A stretch of 64,000 nucleotides of DNA from Scardovia inopinata JCM 12537 (GTDB taxonomy: Bacteria > Actinomycetota > Actinomycetes > Actinomycetales > Bifidobacteriaceae), in NCBI RefSeq assembly GCF_001042695.1, contig NZ_AP012334.1, positions 434,001 through 498,000 on the forward strand, read 5' to 3'. Positions 54,038 through 62,380 of this stretch are shown piece by piece. The number at the start of each line of letters is the position of its first letter. Position 1 is the stretch's first letter. Position numbers and translations under genes: made by a program. The notes beneath the pieces are model-generated. The model was given only the letters and a program-made list of their open reading frames with translations. It was not told the DNA's origin and ran no database searches.

Positions 54038-54149
54038 ACCAAGCGCTGATGATTATAAAGCCGGGCATCTGCCCTGCGGGCAAATCCTTCCTATCACGCC
54101 ATCTTATGGGCGACACGATTATGGGCAACACGCTGAACAGGTCTTGACA

Positions 54150-54515
54150 ATGGTCAGACTGAGCAATACACTACCTGATCAGTTACATCAGTTACATGAG
54201 AATAGCTTGCCCGGCAAGTCATTACTCTATGACTTTGGAGAAGGTGCTCGTTACCGCTTAACATTTGTTGATGATACGAATCTTGATGTCACGGTGGTGG
54301 AAGACAGCTTCTTCGCTCCCGGTACAGTCAATCACTGTACTGTTGAGATTACTCAGCTGAGAGATAGTTTGGTAATGATTACCTGGGAAGAGAAAGAAAG
54401 TAGCAATACGGTTGTGAATGTTGATGATTTTTCTTCTCATGTTAGCTATACCAATATAACCACTATGTCGTCGGGCCAGTTCTGGCGCTTAAAGGGTACG
54501 ATTACTGAAGAATAA
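54150..54515 (+). CDS. Small MoaF-like protein of unknown function
   Basis: About 121 residues, predicted beta-rich and soluble. Pattern FGEGARYRLTFVDDTNLDVTV and HCTVEITQLRDSLVMITWEEKE resembles the MoaF-related small beta-barrel family. No catalytic residues are identified. No clear ribosome site before ATG 54150. It may be linked with the quinone reductase 143 bp downstream. Confidence 0.5.
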   Translation: MVRLSNTLPDQLHQLHENSLPGKSLLYDFGEGARYRLTFVDDTNLDVTVVEDSFFAPGTVNHCTVEITQLRDSLVMITWEEKESSNTVVNVDDFSSHVSYTNITTMSSGQFWRLKGTITEE

Positions 54516-54658
54516 ATAAAAGAAATTCTTCATCCAACACATCAGCGCAGTTGAATGACAGTGGCTAATGGCTGAAAGCTCTGTTCTGTTGTAGAATAGA
54601 TGCCAGCCTTATTGAAAGTTTTATTGAAAAAGCACTCTGCACGAAAGGAATCAGCTGG

Positions 54659-55183
54659 ATGACAACCCGTATCTTTCTCTTCCATCCTGATATTCACTCT
54701 GGATCAATAGTCAATCGCGTCCTGGCAAAAAAGGCTCAGGAGAAGGGAATCGAGGTCAGAGATGAGTATAGTCTCTATCCTGATTTTCGCATCGATGCAA
54801 AGGCGGAACAAGAAATACTGGAAGACACCGATCGCATTGTTCTTCAATTCCCCATGTATTGGTACAGTACGCCGGCATTGCTGAAGGAATGGCTAGACAA
54901 AGTTCTGGTGCATGGCTGGGCGTATGGTTCCACCGGCAAGGCCCTGGTTGGTAAAGAGATGGCCCTGGCTTTCACCCAGGGAGCAAAAGCGGAGGACTAC
55001 ACCAGGGAAGGGCGTTTTCATGCGACAAACGAAGAGCTGCTCAAGCCGCTTGAGACTGCCGCGTATTATGTGGGATTAAAGTTTTTGCCGCTTTTTGTTG
55101 TCTCCGGTACACTGAATATTTCTCAGGAAGAGTTAGACAAAGCAGCCCAGCGCTATGCTGACTATCTTGTAAAGGAAGACTGA
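54659..55183 (+). CDS. NAD(P)H:quinone oxidoreductase (flavodoxin-2 fold)
   Basis: 174 residues of the YwrO/KefF/MdaB type. RIFLFHPDIHSGSIVNRVLAKKA forms the FMN phosphate loop and VLQFPMYWYSTPALLKEWLD the flavin-contacting region; HGWAYGSTGKALVGKEMAL is also typical. It reduces quinones by two electrons and may protect against electrophiles. AAAGGAATCAGCTGG precedes ATG 54659. Confidence 0.85.
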   Translation: MTTRIFLFHPDIHSGSIVNRVLAKKAQEKGIEVRDEYSLYPDFRIDAKAEQEILEDTDRIVLQFPMYWYSTPALLKEWLDKVLVHGWAYGSTGKALVGKEMALAFTQGAKAEDYTREGRFHATNEELLKPLETAAYYVGLKFLPLFVVSGTLNISQEELDKAAQRYADYLVKED

Positions 55184-55236
55184 TCCCAGGAATCCTGGAA
55201 TCAGGATTTTGAGGATCTTGTGTTAGATATTAGAGA

Positions 55237-55282
55237 TTTTGTCCAGGCAGACTTATCTAAACGGTTCTTCTGCCTGGACAAA
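55237..55282. terminator. Shared hairpin between convergent genes
   Basis: TTTGTCCAGGCAG (55238-55250) pairs with CTGCCTGGACAAA (55270-55282). It lies between the convergent quinone reductase and HNH/Excalibur genes. It has no good T-run either way, so it may act as a pause or stabiliser. Confidence 0.5.
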
Positions 55283-55288
55283 GGCTGT

Positions 55289-56773
55289 CTATTCGCAGGC
55301 GACACCGTCGTGATCACGATCCAGCTTGGCGCTGTAGCCGGGCTGGCCCCTGTATAGAGGAGCTTTCCCAGCGGCTCTAACGGCAGCGCAGTTGGGATAG
55401 TAGACGTTTGAACCGGATCCGGAGCTTCGAGGCGGGGTATAGGTTCGCCTGGGCGGAATGTATGTGCGGCGCGGAGTTGGCTTTGAGGGAGTATAGGTGC
55501 GACGAGGCTGAGGAGTATACCGCTGGGTTGGCCTGGTAGGCTGAGCAGGCTTTGGGGTAGGCCGAGGAGCCGGAGGGAGCTTGGGGGCAGTAGTTGTCCT
55601 TGCTTTACTAGATGCCGACGGAGGAGAAGAAGAGGGAGAAGTGTTCTTGCTGCTCTTTTGGCTGTAGGGAACGAAGTCGGTCAGGCCGCTGTCGGCGGGG
55701 ATAGTCTGGCTGGGGCAGGAAGACAGGACCGCACTCATAGCATTCTTTTCTGCTGCAGTTACCCACAAATTATATTTATGCTTCACGCCGATCTGACGGG
55801 CAACATAGCTGCAACGATAGCTTTTATTGGCCGGCAGCCAGGTGGCAGCATCCCCATCGGACTTCTGTTCGTTGGCTGCTCCCTGGACTGCCAGTAAGTT
55901 GAAGGGATCGTTGGCTAGCTGTTTGCGCAGATCTGCGTCAATCTGCTGAGCCCCCGTCTGCCAGGCATCAGACAGGGCTACCACATGATCAATCTGGACT
56001 TGTCTGCTGGTTTTCTGTCCCCGGCGGAAGTGGATAGTCTGGCCTGTATAAGGATCATGCAGAATTCCAGTCAGAACTACGCAGTCGTGGGTACCGTCCT
56101 TATAGGTTTTGTCGATCAAATCACGATCCAGAATATCGTTCCTGGTGTCGCAGCCATTATAATCAACGTCTTCCCAGCCTTTGCTGAATTTGGCTCTGGA
56201 ATATCCGGTTTTGGGAGCCCGTCCCTTGACTGCCAGAGCAGCTAGGACAACGGTTGCCAGGGTTCCCGATGAAGCTCCGTCGCTCACTTTTTCTGGTGAT
56301 GAGGAGGCTGAGGAGGTGTCGGAGTCCGGATCATCATTCGAATCCGAGTCGTCGTTGGAATCAGAATTATTATCAGAATCAGAATCATTATTGGAATCAT
56401 TTTCAGAATCTGACGTATCCTCAGAATCAGAGGGGCTGGGTGAAGAATCTTCGTCATCTGCACTATAAGAAGAAGTACTATCTGAGCCGGGATTGGCTGC
56501 GGCTGTGGTACGGGTATATCCGATTCCAGCGCCGATCAAGCTAATAATCAGGGCTATCGCTGCTGCTCGTGAGGTATCTGTTTTATGCTTTTTGCGCCGG
56601 ATTAGGGAGATAATTGACCAGGCAACGGCAAAGAAAGACAGGACAAGGCCCAACAATGTCGTTGTGGGAAGAAGAGCCATGATCAAGCCTATATCAGCTA
56701 CAATCATCATAATCTTCGTTCCCAGTGGAGCTTGGTGAAAGATAGTGGTCAGCGATGTCCAAAATTTTTTCAT
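55289..56773 (-). CDS. Surface HNH (DUF1524-type) nuclease with Excalibur domain
   Basis: 494 residues. Two or three N-terminal membrane helices (IMMIVADIGLIMALLPTTTLLG, LSFFAVAWSIISLI, AAAIALIISLIGAGIG), a long Asp/Ser/Asn-rich linker (SDSEDTSDSENDSNNDSDSD), a nuclease-like domain with IDHVVALSDAWQTGAQ and NLLAVQGAANEQKSDGD (DUF1524/GmrSD-like HNH), a Pro/Thr/Arg wall-type linker (RRTYTPSKPTPRRTYIPP), and an Excalibur calcium-binding end with DRDHDGVACE. It is likely displayed outside the membrane, cutting extracellular DNA. Active-site completeness should be checked by alignment. Confidence 0.75.
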   Translation of the reverse strand: MKKFWTSLTTIFHQAPLGTKIMMIVADIGLIMALLPTTTLLGLVLSFFAVAWSIISLIRRKKHKTDTSRAAAIALIISLIGAGIGYTRTTAAANPGSDSTSSYSADDEDSSPSPSDSEDTSDSENDSNNDSDSDNNSDSNDDSDSNDDPDSDTSSASSSPEKVSDGASSGTLATVVLAALAVKGRAPKTGYSRAKFSKGWEDVDYNGCDTRNDILDRDLIDKTYKDGTHDCVVLTGILHDPYTGQTIHFRRGQKTSRQVQIDHVVALSDAWQTGAQQIDADLRKQLANDPFNLLAVQGAANEQKSDGDAATWLPANKSYRCSYVARQIGVKHKYNLWVTAAEKNAMSAVLSSCPSQTIPADSGLTDFVPYSQKSSKNTSPSSSPPSASSKARTTTAPKLPPAPRPTPKPAQPTRPTQRYTPQPRRTYTPSKPTPRRTYIPPRRTYTPPRSSGSGSNVYYPNCAAVRAAGKAPLYRGQPGYSAKLDRDHDGVACE

Positions 56774-57155
56774 AACAATACCTCAATAATTCTCATTTTT
56801 ATTATAATTTTCTTTCAGACAGATGGGAGGAATCTCGGAAAGGAATCTCGGAAAGGAACCTTGAAAAAGGAACCTTGGAAGGTTAAAAAGAACAGTGAGT
56901 TGTAGGGTTTTTTGAGTTGTACAATATACACTATTTTTGCATAAATACAGAAATTTAAAAGAGTATTTATGCTGTTATAAATTACCATTTTGTTCACAAA
57001 TGGTAAAAAACCTAAATATGCTCCCCGCGATATTTCTTATGACTAGGGGTGCAGTTATCCTATAACTCGGGTTTGAAATTAAGAATATACACAGCTTATA
57101 AATAGGGGAGGGCTGTATCCTGTTAGGCGCCTTTGAAGTTTATTATCCGATTATT
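56774..57155. other. Intergenic region upstream of the PNAG-type genes
   Basis: No gene. Tandem 13-14-bp units GGAATCTCGGAAA and GGAACCTTGGAAA-like lie at 56829-56882, and a short hairpin TACCATTT.../...AAATGGTA at 56993-57005. GGGGAGG at 57104-57110 is a good ribosome site without an ATG at the right distance. Confidence 0.5.
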
Positions 57156-58376
57156 ATGTCCCTTATTTGGATAATCGGTGCGATTTTCCACGATGTTACC
57201 AGACAGCTTAGGATGCACCAAAAGAGCAGGAACATACAGGGCAGGCTGGTACAAACTTACGGTTTGGAGCAGAAGGCAGCCGCTGAGGAATATCCCAGGG
57301 TAGATGTGCTCATGTCCTGCTACAACGAAGAACCAGTCCTCAAAGATGCTGTTGATTCCCTGGAAAAATCCACCTACCCCAATTATCAGCTGGTCCTCAT
57401 TGACGATCAGAGCACAGACGGAACTCTGGGTATTATGAACCAGCTTAAGGATGAATACAACAATATTATCGTCATTGCTTCTCAGCGCAATCTGGGTAAG
57501 GCTAAGGAGCTTAATACTGCCCTGCGGTCAAGCCAGTCAGATTACATTCTCTGCGTGGATGCCGATGCAGTTTTCCACCATCAGGCCATCAGCCGGCTGG
57601 TTACCTTTCTTCAGCATCATCCTGACTGTGCTGCGGTCACTGGACGTCCATCAGTGCTGAACAAAGGAAAAATTATCACCTGGCTGCAGTGGTTGGAATA
57701 CCTGATGAATATTGACTTCATCAAGCGGTCTCAATACTTTTTTACCAATCACATTCTCACAGTCAGCGGAGTACTCACCATGTTCCGTCGCCAGGCTCTG
57801 CTTGACGTTAACGGCTGGGACACCTCGGCTATGACCGAAGATATTGACGTTACCTGGAAGTTTTATAAAGCTGGCTACACCTGTGGCTACGAGCCGGGAG
57901 CCCTGTGCAGAATCTATGTTCCTGAAACTATCAGCGGCTTTATTAAACAGAGAATCCGCTGGGCACGAGGGGGAGTGGAGGTAACCCGCAAGCGCTTTAC
58001 CTACATGAAAAACCTGACTATGGGTGCCCATCTGATTGGTCTGGATGCCCTGCTGAGCTATCTGTGGATTATTATGGTTTCCTACTCCTTTTTCAGGCAG
58101 ATTGCTGAGTATATTTTTGCCCGCAACCTGGAACTTAGGCTCGACATTATTATCGTCTACTTTGCTGTCACCCTCCTCTTCTACTTGATGGCTAAGGTTG
58201 TCAATCATGATGATCCTCTGGTGCACATTCCTCTTCTCAGCCTTTTGTTGGTTCCTGTGTATTTTTATGTGTACTGGCTTTATACCATTGTTGTTACCCT
58301 GGTTGCTTTTTATCACGCTTTTGATCACATTACCTATGCGGCCTGGGGAGACTCAGACAGGGGGTTGGCAGCATGA
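57156..58376 (+). CDS. Glycosyltransferase family 2, PgaC/IcaA-like poly-GlcNAc synthase
   Basis: 406 residues from the only ATG available. GT2 motifs: VDVLMSCYNEE, LVLIDDQSTDG, CVDADAVF (DxD, 135-137), MTEDIDVTWK (TED 227-229) and KQRIRWARGG (QxxRW 265-269). C-terminal helices (LLSYLWIIMVSYSF, IIIVYFAVTLLFYLM, LSLLLVPVYFYVYWL) anchor it and form a conduit. The frame runs open upstream: a ribosome site at 57104-57110 would serve an in-frame CTG at 57120 and add GAFEVYYPII to the first helix. It overlaps the next gene by four bases. Confidence 0.82.
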   Translation: MSLIWIIGAIFHDVTRQLRMHQKSRNIQGRLVQTYGLEQKAAAEEYPRVDVLMSCYNEEPVLKDAVDSLEKSTYPNYQLVLIDDQSTDGTLGIMNQLKDEYNNIIVIASQRNLGKAKELNTALRSSQSDYILCVDADAVFHHQAISRLVTFLQHHPDCAAVTGRPSVLNKGKIITWLQWLEYLMNIDFIKRSQYFFTNHILTVSGVLTMFRRQALLDVNGWDTSAMTEDIDVTWKFYKAGYTCGYEPGALCRIYVPETISGFIKQRIRWARGGVEVTRKRFTYMKNLTMGAHLIGLDALLSYLWIIMVSYSFFRQIAEYIFARNLELRLDIIIVYFAVTLLFYLMAKVVNHDDPLVHIPLLSLLLVPVYFYVYWLYTIVVTLVAFYHAFDHITYAAWGDSDRGLAA

Positions 58377-58684
58377 ATCGGCGTCCATCCTGGTGGGGAG
58401 TAGTCCTTACAGTCATCTCTGCTCTTTTGCAGATTCTGCTTATTGTTCTCATGGTATTTTTCCTGGCAGGCAAGCAGGAGGAGAGTCTGGTCAATTTTTA
58501 TGTCGTCTTTAATTGTGATATTCCTACTCTTCTAACAACTTTGAGAGTGATAGGAATTTCTTCACTTGTGATTTTTGCTTTGGGAATTGTCCGCCTTATT
58601 TATCTGGGTATCAGGCGTGATAAGCGCACTAACAGTAAGCAGGCAGCAGACGCAGACAAGGAGAACAGCCATGAACAGCGATAA
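58373..58684 (+). CDS. Small two-helix membrane protein, PgaD/IcaD-like
   Basis: 103 residues. Starts ATGA over the stop of the synthase. Two membrane segments (WWGVVLTVISALLQILLIVLM and VIGISSLVIFALGIVRLIYL) and a charged C-terminus (RRDKRTNSKQAADADKEN). Size, topology and position match the accessory subunit that makes the synthase fully active; sequence likeness alone would be weak. Confidence 0.6.
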   Translation: MNRRPSWWGVVLTVISALLQILLIVLMVFFLAGKQEESLVNFYVVFNCDIPTLLTTLRVIGISSLVIFALGIVRLIYLGIRRDKRTNSKQAADADKENSHEQR

Positions 58685-59597
58685 GTCTGAGAAGGCTCTC
58701 AAAAGGAAAAAACAGGCAGAAAAAACCTGGCATAGGATCTTTATCCTTCTGATTATCTGCAGTCTGATTGTTGCTACAGCCAGTTCAATTCGCCGGGTAC
58801 ATGCGGAACAAGCCATCAATAAAGAACTGGCGGGCAGCACCCTGCCACAATCAGAAAAGAAAACAAACGGAATCATGATCCTGTGTTATCACCGGATTCT
58901 GAAGCCGTCCCTGGCTACCACCATTGCTCAGAGCCTATCCAATAATAGGCAGCTGCATGATTATGCAATAACGACGACTGTCTTCCGCTCCCATCTGGCA
59001 TATTTGAAAAAGCACAAGGTCGAGATCATCAGCTTGGATAAAGCCGTCGCTATGGTCGCATCAGGCAAACCTATTGCCCGGCAGTATGCGGTGATCACCT
59101 TTGACGATGTGGATAGTACGGTCTATGCCAATGCTTTTCCCATTTTGAAGCGTTTAAACTACCCCTTTACTGTTTTCGTCATTACCAGCCAGACGGGCAG
59201 CTATGATAAGGGCACCAGCCTGGCTACCTGGTCTCAGATTCGGCGAATGGTGGACAGTCCTCTGGTAACTGTAGGCCTGCATACTAATAATATGCATTTT
59301 ATGGTTAAGAACAAGCCTGTTTTGACTTCACAGCAGGGTACGGAGCGTTTCGCTGCTGATTATCAGGAATCGCAAAAGATTTTGACTCAGCGTCTGGGAA
59401 TAACCGCCCGTTACTTTGCCTATCCCTACGGGGAAAGTACAAAAAGTGCGCAGAAATACCTGACTAAGAAGGGAATTATTACTGCTGGTCTGACTGACGG
59501 GGTGATTCACGAGTATACATCCCTCTCTCAGCCCCTTCCGCGAAGCCTGGTGACAGTTAAATCGTGGAAAAAGGTTGTTAAGCCCTGGATCAGATAG
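58671..59597 (+). CDS. Polysaccharide deacetylase, IcaB/PgaB-like
   Basis: 308 residues. One N-terminal anchor (RIFILLIICSLIVATASSI), then a NodB-type domain outside: ITFDDVDSTVYANAFPIL (TFDD 143-146) and LHTNNMHF (204-210). The TFDDVD form is that of IcaB, which removes some acetyl groups from poly-N-acetylglucosamine at the surface. GGAGAACAGCC precedes ATG 58671; it overlaps the preceding gene by 14 bases. Confidence 0.82.
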   Translation: MNSDKSEKALKRKKQAEKTWHRIFILLIICSLIVATASSIRRVHAEQAINKELAGSTLPQSEKKTNGIMILCYHRILKPSLATTIAQSLSNNRQLHDYAITTTVFRSHLAYLKKHKVEIISLDKAVAMVASGKPIARQYAVITFDDVDSTVYANAFPILKRLNYPFTVFVITSQTGSYDKGTSLATWSQIRRMVDSPLVTVGLHTNNMHFMVKNKPVLTSQQGTERFAADYQESQKILTQRLGITARYFAYPYGESTKSAQKYLTKKGIITAGLTDGVIHEYTSLSQPLPRSLVTVKSWKKVVKPWIR

Positions 59598-59633
59598 CTG
59601 GATTGGGTAACTTGATCAGATAGCTGGATCGGG

Positions 59634-60752
59634 CTAATGAGCCGGCGCAATCTTGTCTATAGCTGCAAGCTCCTCATCGCTGAATGTAGTATTGAGCACT
59701 GCCTTGGCGCAGTCTAGAATCTGAGAAGGCTTTGAAGCACCAATCAGAACGCTGCTGATTGGGCCATCCACCCCATCCCGCAGGATCCAGGACAACGCCA
59801 TTTGAGCTAAACTCTGTCCTCGACGGGCGGCGATGGAATTCAGAGCCAAGATCTGATCATGCCTCTGACGCACATCTCCCGGATGGAGAAAACGCGGGTC
59901 ATGACCAACCCGACTGTCAGACGGAATTCCGTCTAAATATCGGCTGGTCAGCAGGCCCTGAGCTAAGGGGGAGTAAATGATTAGGCCAATTCCCGCTTCT
60001 TTGGCAGCAGCTTTCAATCCGCCTGAAGAACCTGTGCCGGAAGGAACTTTTATCGATGAATCCTTCTCAATGTGACGGTCAAAAATATTATATCGAACCT
60101 GGTTAATCACAAAAGGTGTATGGGAGTCTCGCAAAATCGCGGCAGCCTTCAGAGTCGTTGCTGCATCATAATTTGAAATTCCAGCATACAGAGCCTTGCC
60201 AGACCTGACCGCCTGAGTCAGGGCCCCCATGGTTTCTTCCAGAGGAGTATCAGGATCCATACGATGACTGTAAAAGATATCTACATAATCCAAGCCGAGT
60301 CTTTTCAAAGATTGATCCAAGCTGGCCAGCAGGTATTTGCGGGAACCAAAGTCTCCATAGGGGCCGGGCCACATATCAAATCCTGCCTTGGTGGTGATGA
60401 GCAGTTCATCGCGGTAAGGCATCAGATCCAACGTGAGAATGCGGCCGAAGTTCGTCTCAGCTGCCCCATAATCGGGTCCGTAGTTGTTGGCGATATCAAA
60501 CTGTGTGATACCAGCGTCAAAAGCTGTCCGGCACATAGCCCTCATCGTTGCAAAATTTGAAATATCGCCAAAGTTATGCCACAAACCCAGTGAAATTTGC
60601 GGCATTTTCAAGCCACTCTTTCCGCAGCGCGAATATGGCATGCGGCCGTCATAGCGGTTATCATCTGCGGTATATTTTTCAGTGATATCCATTGGTGCTC
60701 CATTCATCGTTGAATTATTCAGATTGTTTATACCGGTACCGTACCCATCCAA
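59634..60752 (-). CDS. Aldo/keto reductase
   Basis: About 372 residues. Family pattern: MPQISLGLWHNFGD, FDIANNYGPDYGAAETNFGR, DYVDIFYSHRMDPDTPLEETM, and SVLIGASKPSQI at the cofactor end. Resembles YghZ-type L-glyceraldehyde-3-phosphate reductases. NADPH-dependent. The first 14 residues may be too long: ATG at 60710 (MNGAPM...) is possible. Stand-alone gene. Confidence 0.86.
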   Translation of the reverse strand: MDGYGTGINNLNNSTMNGAPMDITEKYTADDNRYDGRMPYSRCGKSGLKMPQISLGLWHNFGDISNFATMRAMCRTAFDAGITQFDIANNYGPDYGAAETNFGRILTLDLMPYRDELLITTKAGFDMWPGPYGDFGSRKYLLASLDQSLKRLGLDYVDIFYSHRMDPDTPLEETMGALTQAVRSGKALYAGISNYDAATTLKAAAILRDSHTPFVINQVRYNIFDRHIEKDSSIKVPSGTGSSGGLKAAAKEAGIGLIIYSPLAQGLLTSRYLDGIPSDSRVGHDPRFLHPGDVRQRHDQILALNSIAARRGQSLAQMALSWILRDGVDGPISSVLIGASKPSQILDCAKAVLNTTFSDEELAAIDKIAPAH

Positions 60753-60872
60753 TCATACCCTTCCAGTATAGTCCGAATCTTGTTCATGAGTCTTGCTCGT
60801 AGCCGAGTTTCTGCCCGGTGAAGGCAGCCGCCTATCGTTCTTAATCCAAATTCGTAAGTCAAATTCGTAATT

Positions 60873-61487
60873 TCAAATTTGGCTCAAACGGGAAGGGCAA
60901 TTTTCCCGATGATCATTGATTAAGCCAATCCCTTGCAGATAGGAATATATGATGATAGGTCCCACGAAGGTGAATCCTCTCTTTTTCAAATCTCTGCTGA
61001 TCTGCTGAGATAGGCTGTTTTCGGTTGGCATAGGGTCGGTCTCGCCCAAATGATGATCTACTACTTCGCCCTGGGTGAAGGACCAAATATAGGAATCGAA
61101 ACTTCCGAACTTTTCTTGAATTTCCAAGAAATGCCGGGCGTTATTGCGGGCTGATCGGATTTTTAGTTTGTTGCGAATAATTGCTGAATTATTATGCAAC
61201 TCTTCCAGTCGTGCATCGGTATACGCCGCTACTAAAACCGGATTAAAATTATCATATGCCTGACGAAGATCCTTCTCTCGCCTGAGAATGAGGGACCATG
61301 ACAGACCTGCCTGCTGGCCCTCCAAAATCAGCATGGCGAATAGTTCCTGATCGTTGTGCAGTGGCCTGCACCAGCGATGATCGTGGTAGGCGGCAGACAG
61401 GGCATCAGTTGGTCCCCAGCAGGTGAAGAATTTCGCGCTTTTACTCATCTCTGTGATTTCATCGTTTTTCATGCCAGACTCTTCCAT
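60873..61487 (-). CDS. tag: DNA-3-methyladenine glycosylase I
   Basis: 204 residues. CWGPTDALSAAYHDHRWCRPLHNDQELFAML and LEGQQAGLSWSLILRRE are characteristic of Tag (given here as separate parts of the catalytic fold), with zinc ligands from Cys and His near both ends. Removes 3-methyladenine from DNA. Start may be any of three ATGs; MSKSAKFFTCWG (61448) is also plausible. Confidence 0.92.
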   Translation of the reverse strand: MEESGMKNDEITEMSKSAKFFTCWGPTDALSAAYHDHRWCRPLHNDQELFAMLILEGQQAGLSWSLILRREKDLRQAYDNFNPVLVAAYTDARLEELHNNSAIIRNKLKIRSARNNARHFLEIQEKFGSFDSYIWSFTQGEVVDHHLGETDPMPTENSLSQQISRDLKKRGFTFVGPIIIYSYLQGIGLINDHRENCPSRLSQI

Positions 61488-62380
61488 GAGAAATGCCTTT
61501 CATTCCAGGGTATCTAGGTATTGATTGACTTTTATTAATAAGTTTTTATTGATTGATTTTGTTTATACCTGTCATAATTTTATACCAGCCATGTCTATGC
61601 CCATTTCTGTCATCGGTGGTGCGTCTTAAGTCTTGAAACGGTTAGGCGCTCGCCTGCATGACGTTTTAGATATTTAGATATTCGCTTAAACATCTGTTAA
61701 AACACCTGTTAAACGAATATCTAAACGACGGTTTAAGCGAATATTCGAATCGTTATTTAAATGATGGCTTTCTGGGTGCCGGCAGAAGATAAGAACATAA
61801 TATTCTTATTATTAACAGTGTATTTTCCAGATAATGGTATGGAAAAAAGGTGATTTTAGAAAGGATAAAAAAGTACCCCTCACCCAACTGCACAGCGGAA
61901 AAATAAAAACCGTGGAAAATAGCCATTCTTGTTTTCCACTTGTGCAGTTGGGTGAGGGGTATGTGAGTATACTTTCCATTGAAAGGGTGAAAAACGAGTC
62001 TTTTTTCGATATTTTCCAGTTTGTCTCTCAATATGTTTGCAGTAAATTCTTGGTTCATTCATAATTTTCTCCCATAATTTGTGTAATTGGATTAAAGTAA
62101 TTGGATTTGTGCAATTGGATTAGTGTAATTGGTATGGTGTTTTCAATCGGATAATTACCAGTGGGGAACTTGCCGAACGATTCGTCGTAACCGTTGTGAG
62201 TGCTCGCTGTAACTGCCGTGACTGCTCGTTGGAACCGCTGTGAGTGTTTGTTGGAACTGTGCTCGTAAAACTATTGTGCTAAAAGAGAGAAATAAGCGCA
62301 ATAGTATAAGGTTGAGGCGGTAAAGTTGATATTTCCATAGTCTGGGCCTCTGCCGGATGGTATGCCTTTAGGTGAAAAGT
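61488..62380. other. Intergenic region with hairpins, palindromic element and repeats
   Basis: No gene. TTTAGATATTCG (61673-61684) pairs with CGAATATCTAAA (61714-61725). Copy 3 of the palindromic element follows at 61873-61962. From 62080 to 62140 TAATTGGATTA-type units repeat, and 62180-62275 is rich in GTTGTGAGTGCTCG-like repeats. Confidence 0.5.
61873..61962. repeat. Dispersed palindromic element, copy 3
   Basis: Arms 61873-61893 and 61942-61962 pair perfectly over about 19 bases around CCCCTCACCCAACTGCAC. The TGCA ends are exactly 50 bases apart (61893-61942). The interior carries its own stem GTGGAAAA/TTTTCCAC. Confidence 0.88.

Noticed and set aside
57651-58328. 225-codon minus-strand frame over the synthase gene
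   Set aside because: Antisense shadow of a gene with clear GT2 motifs.
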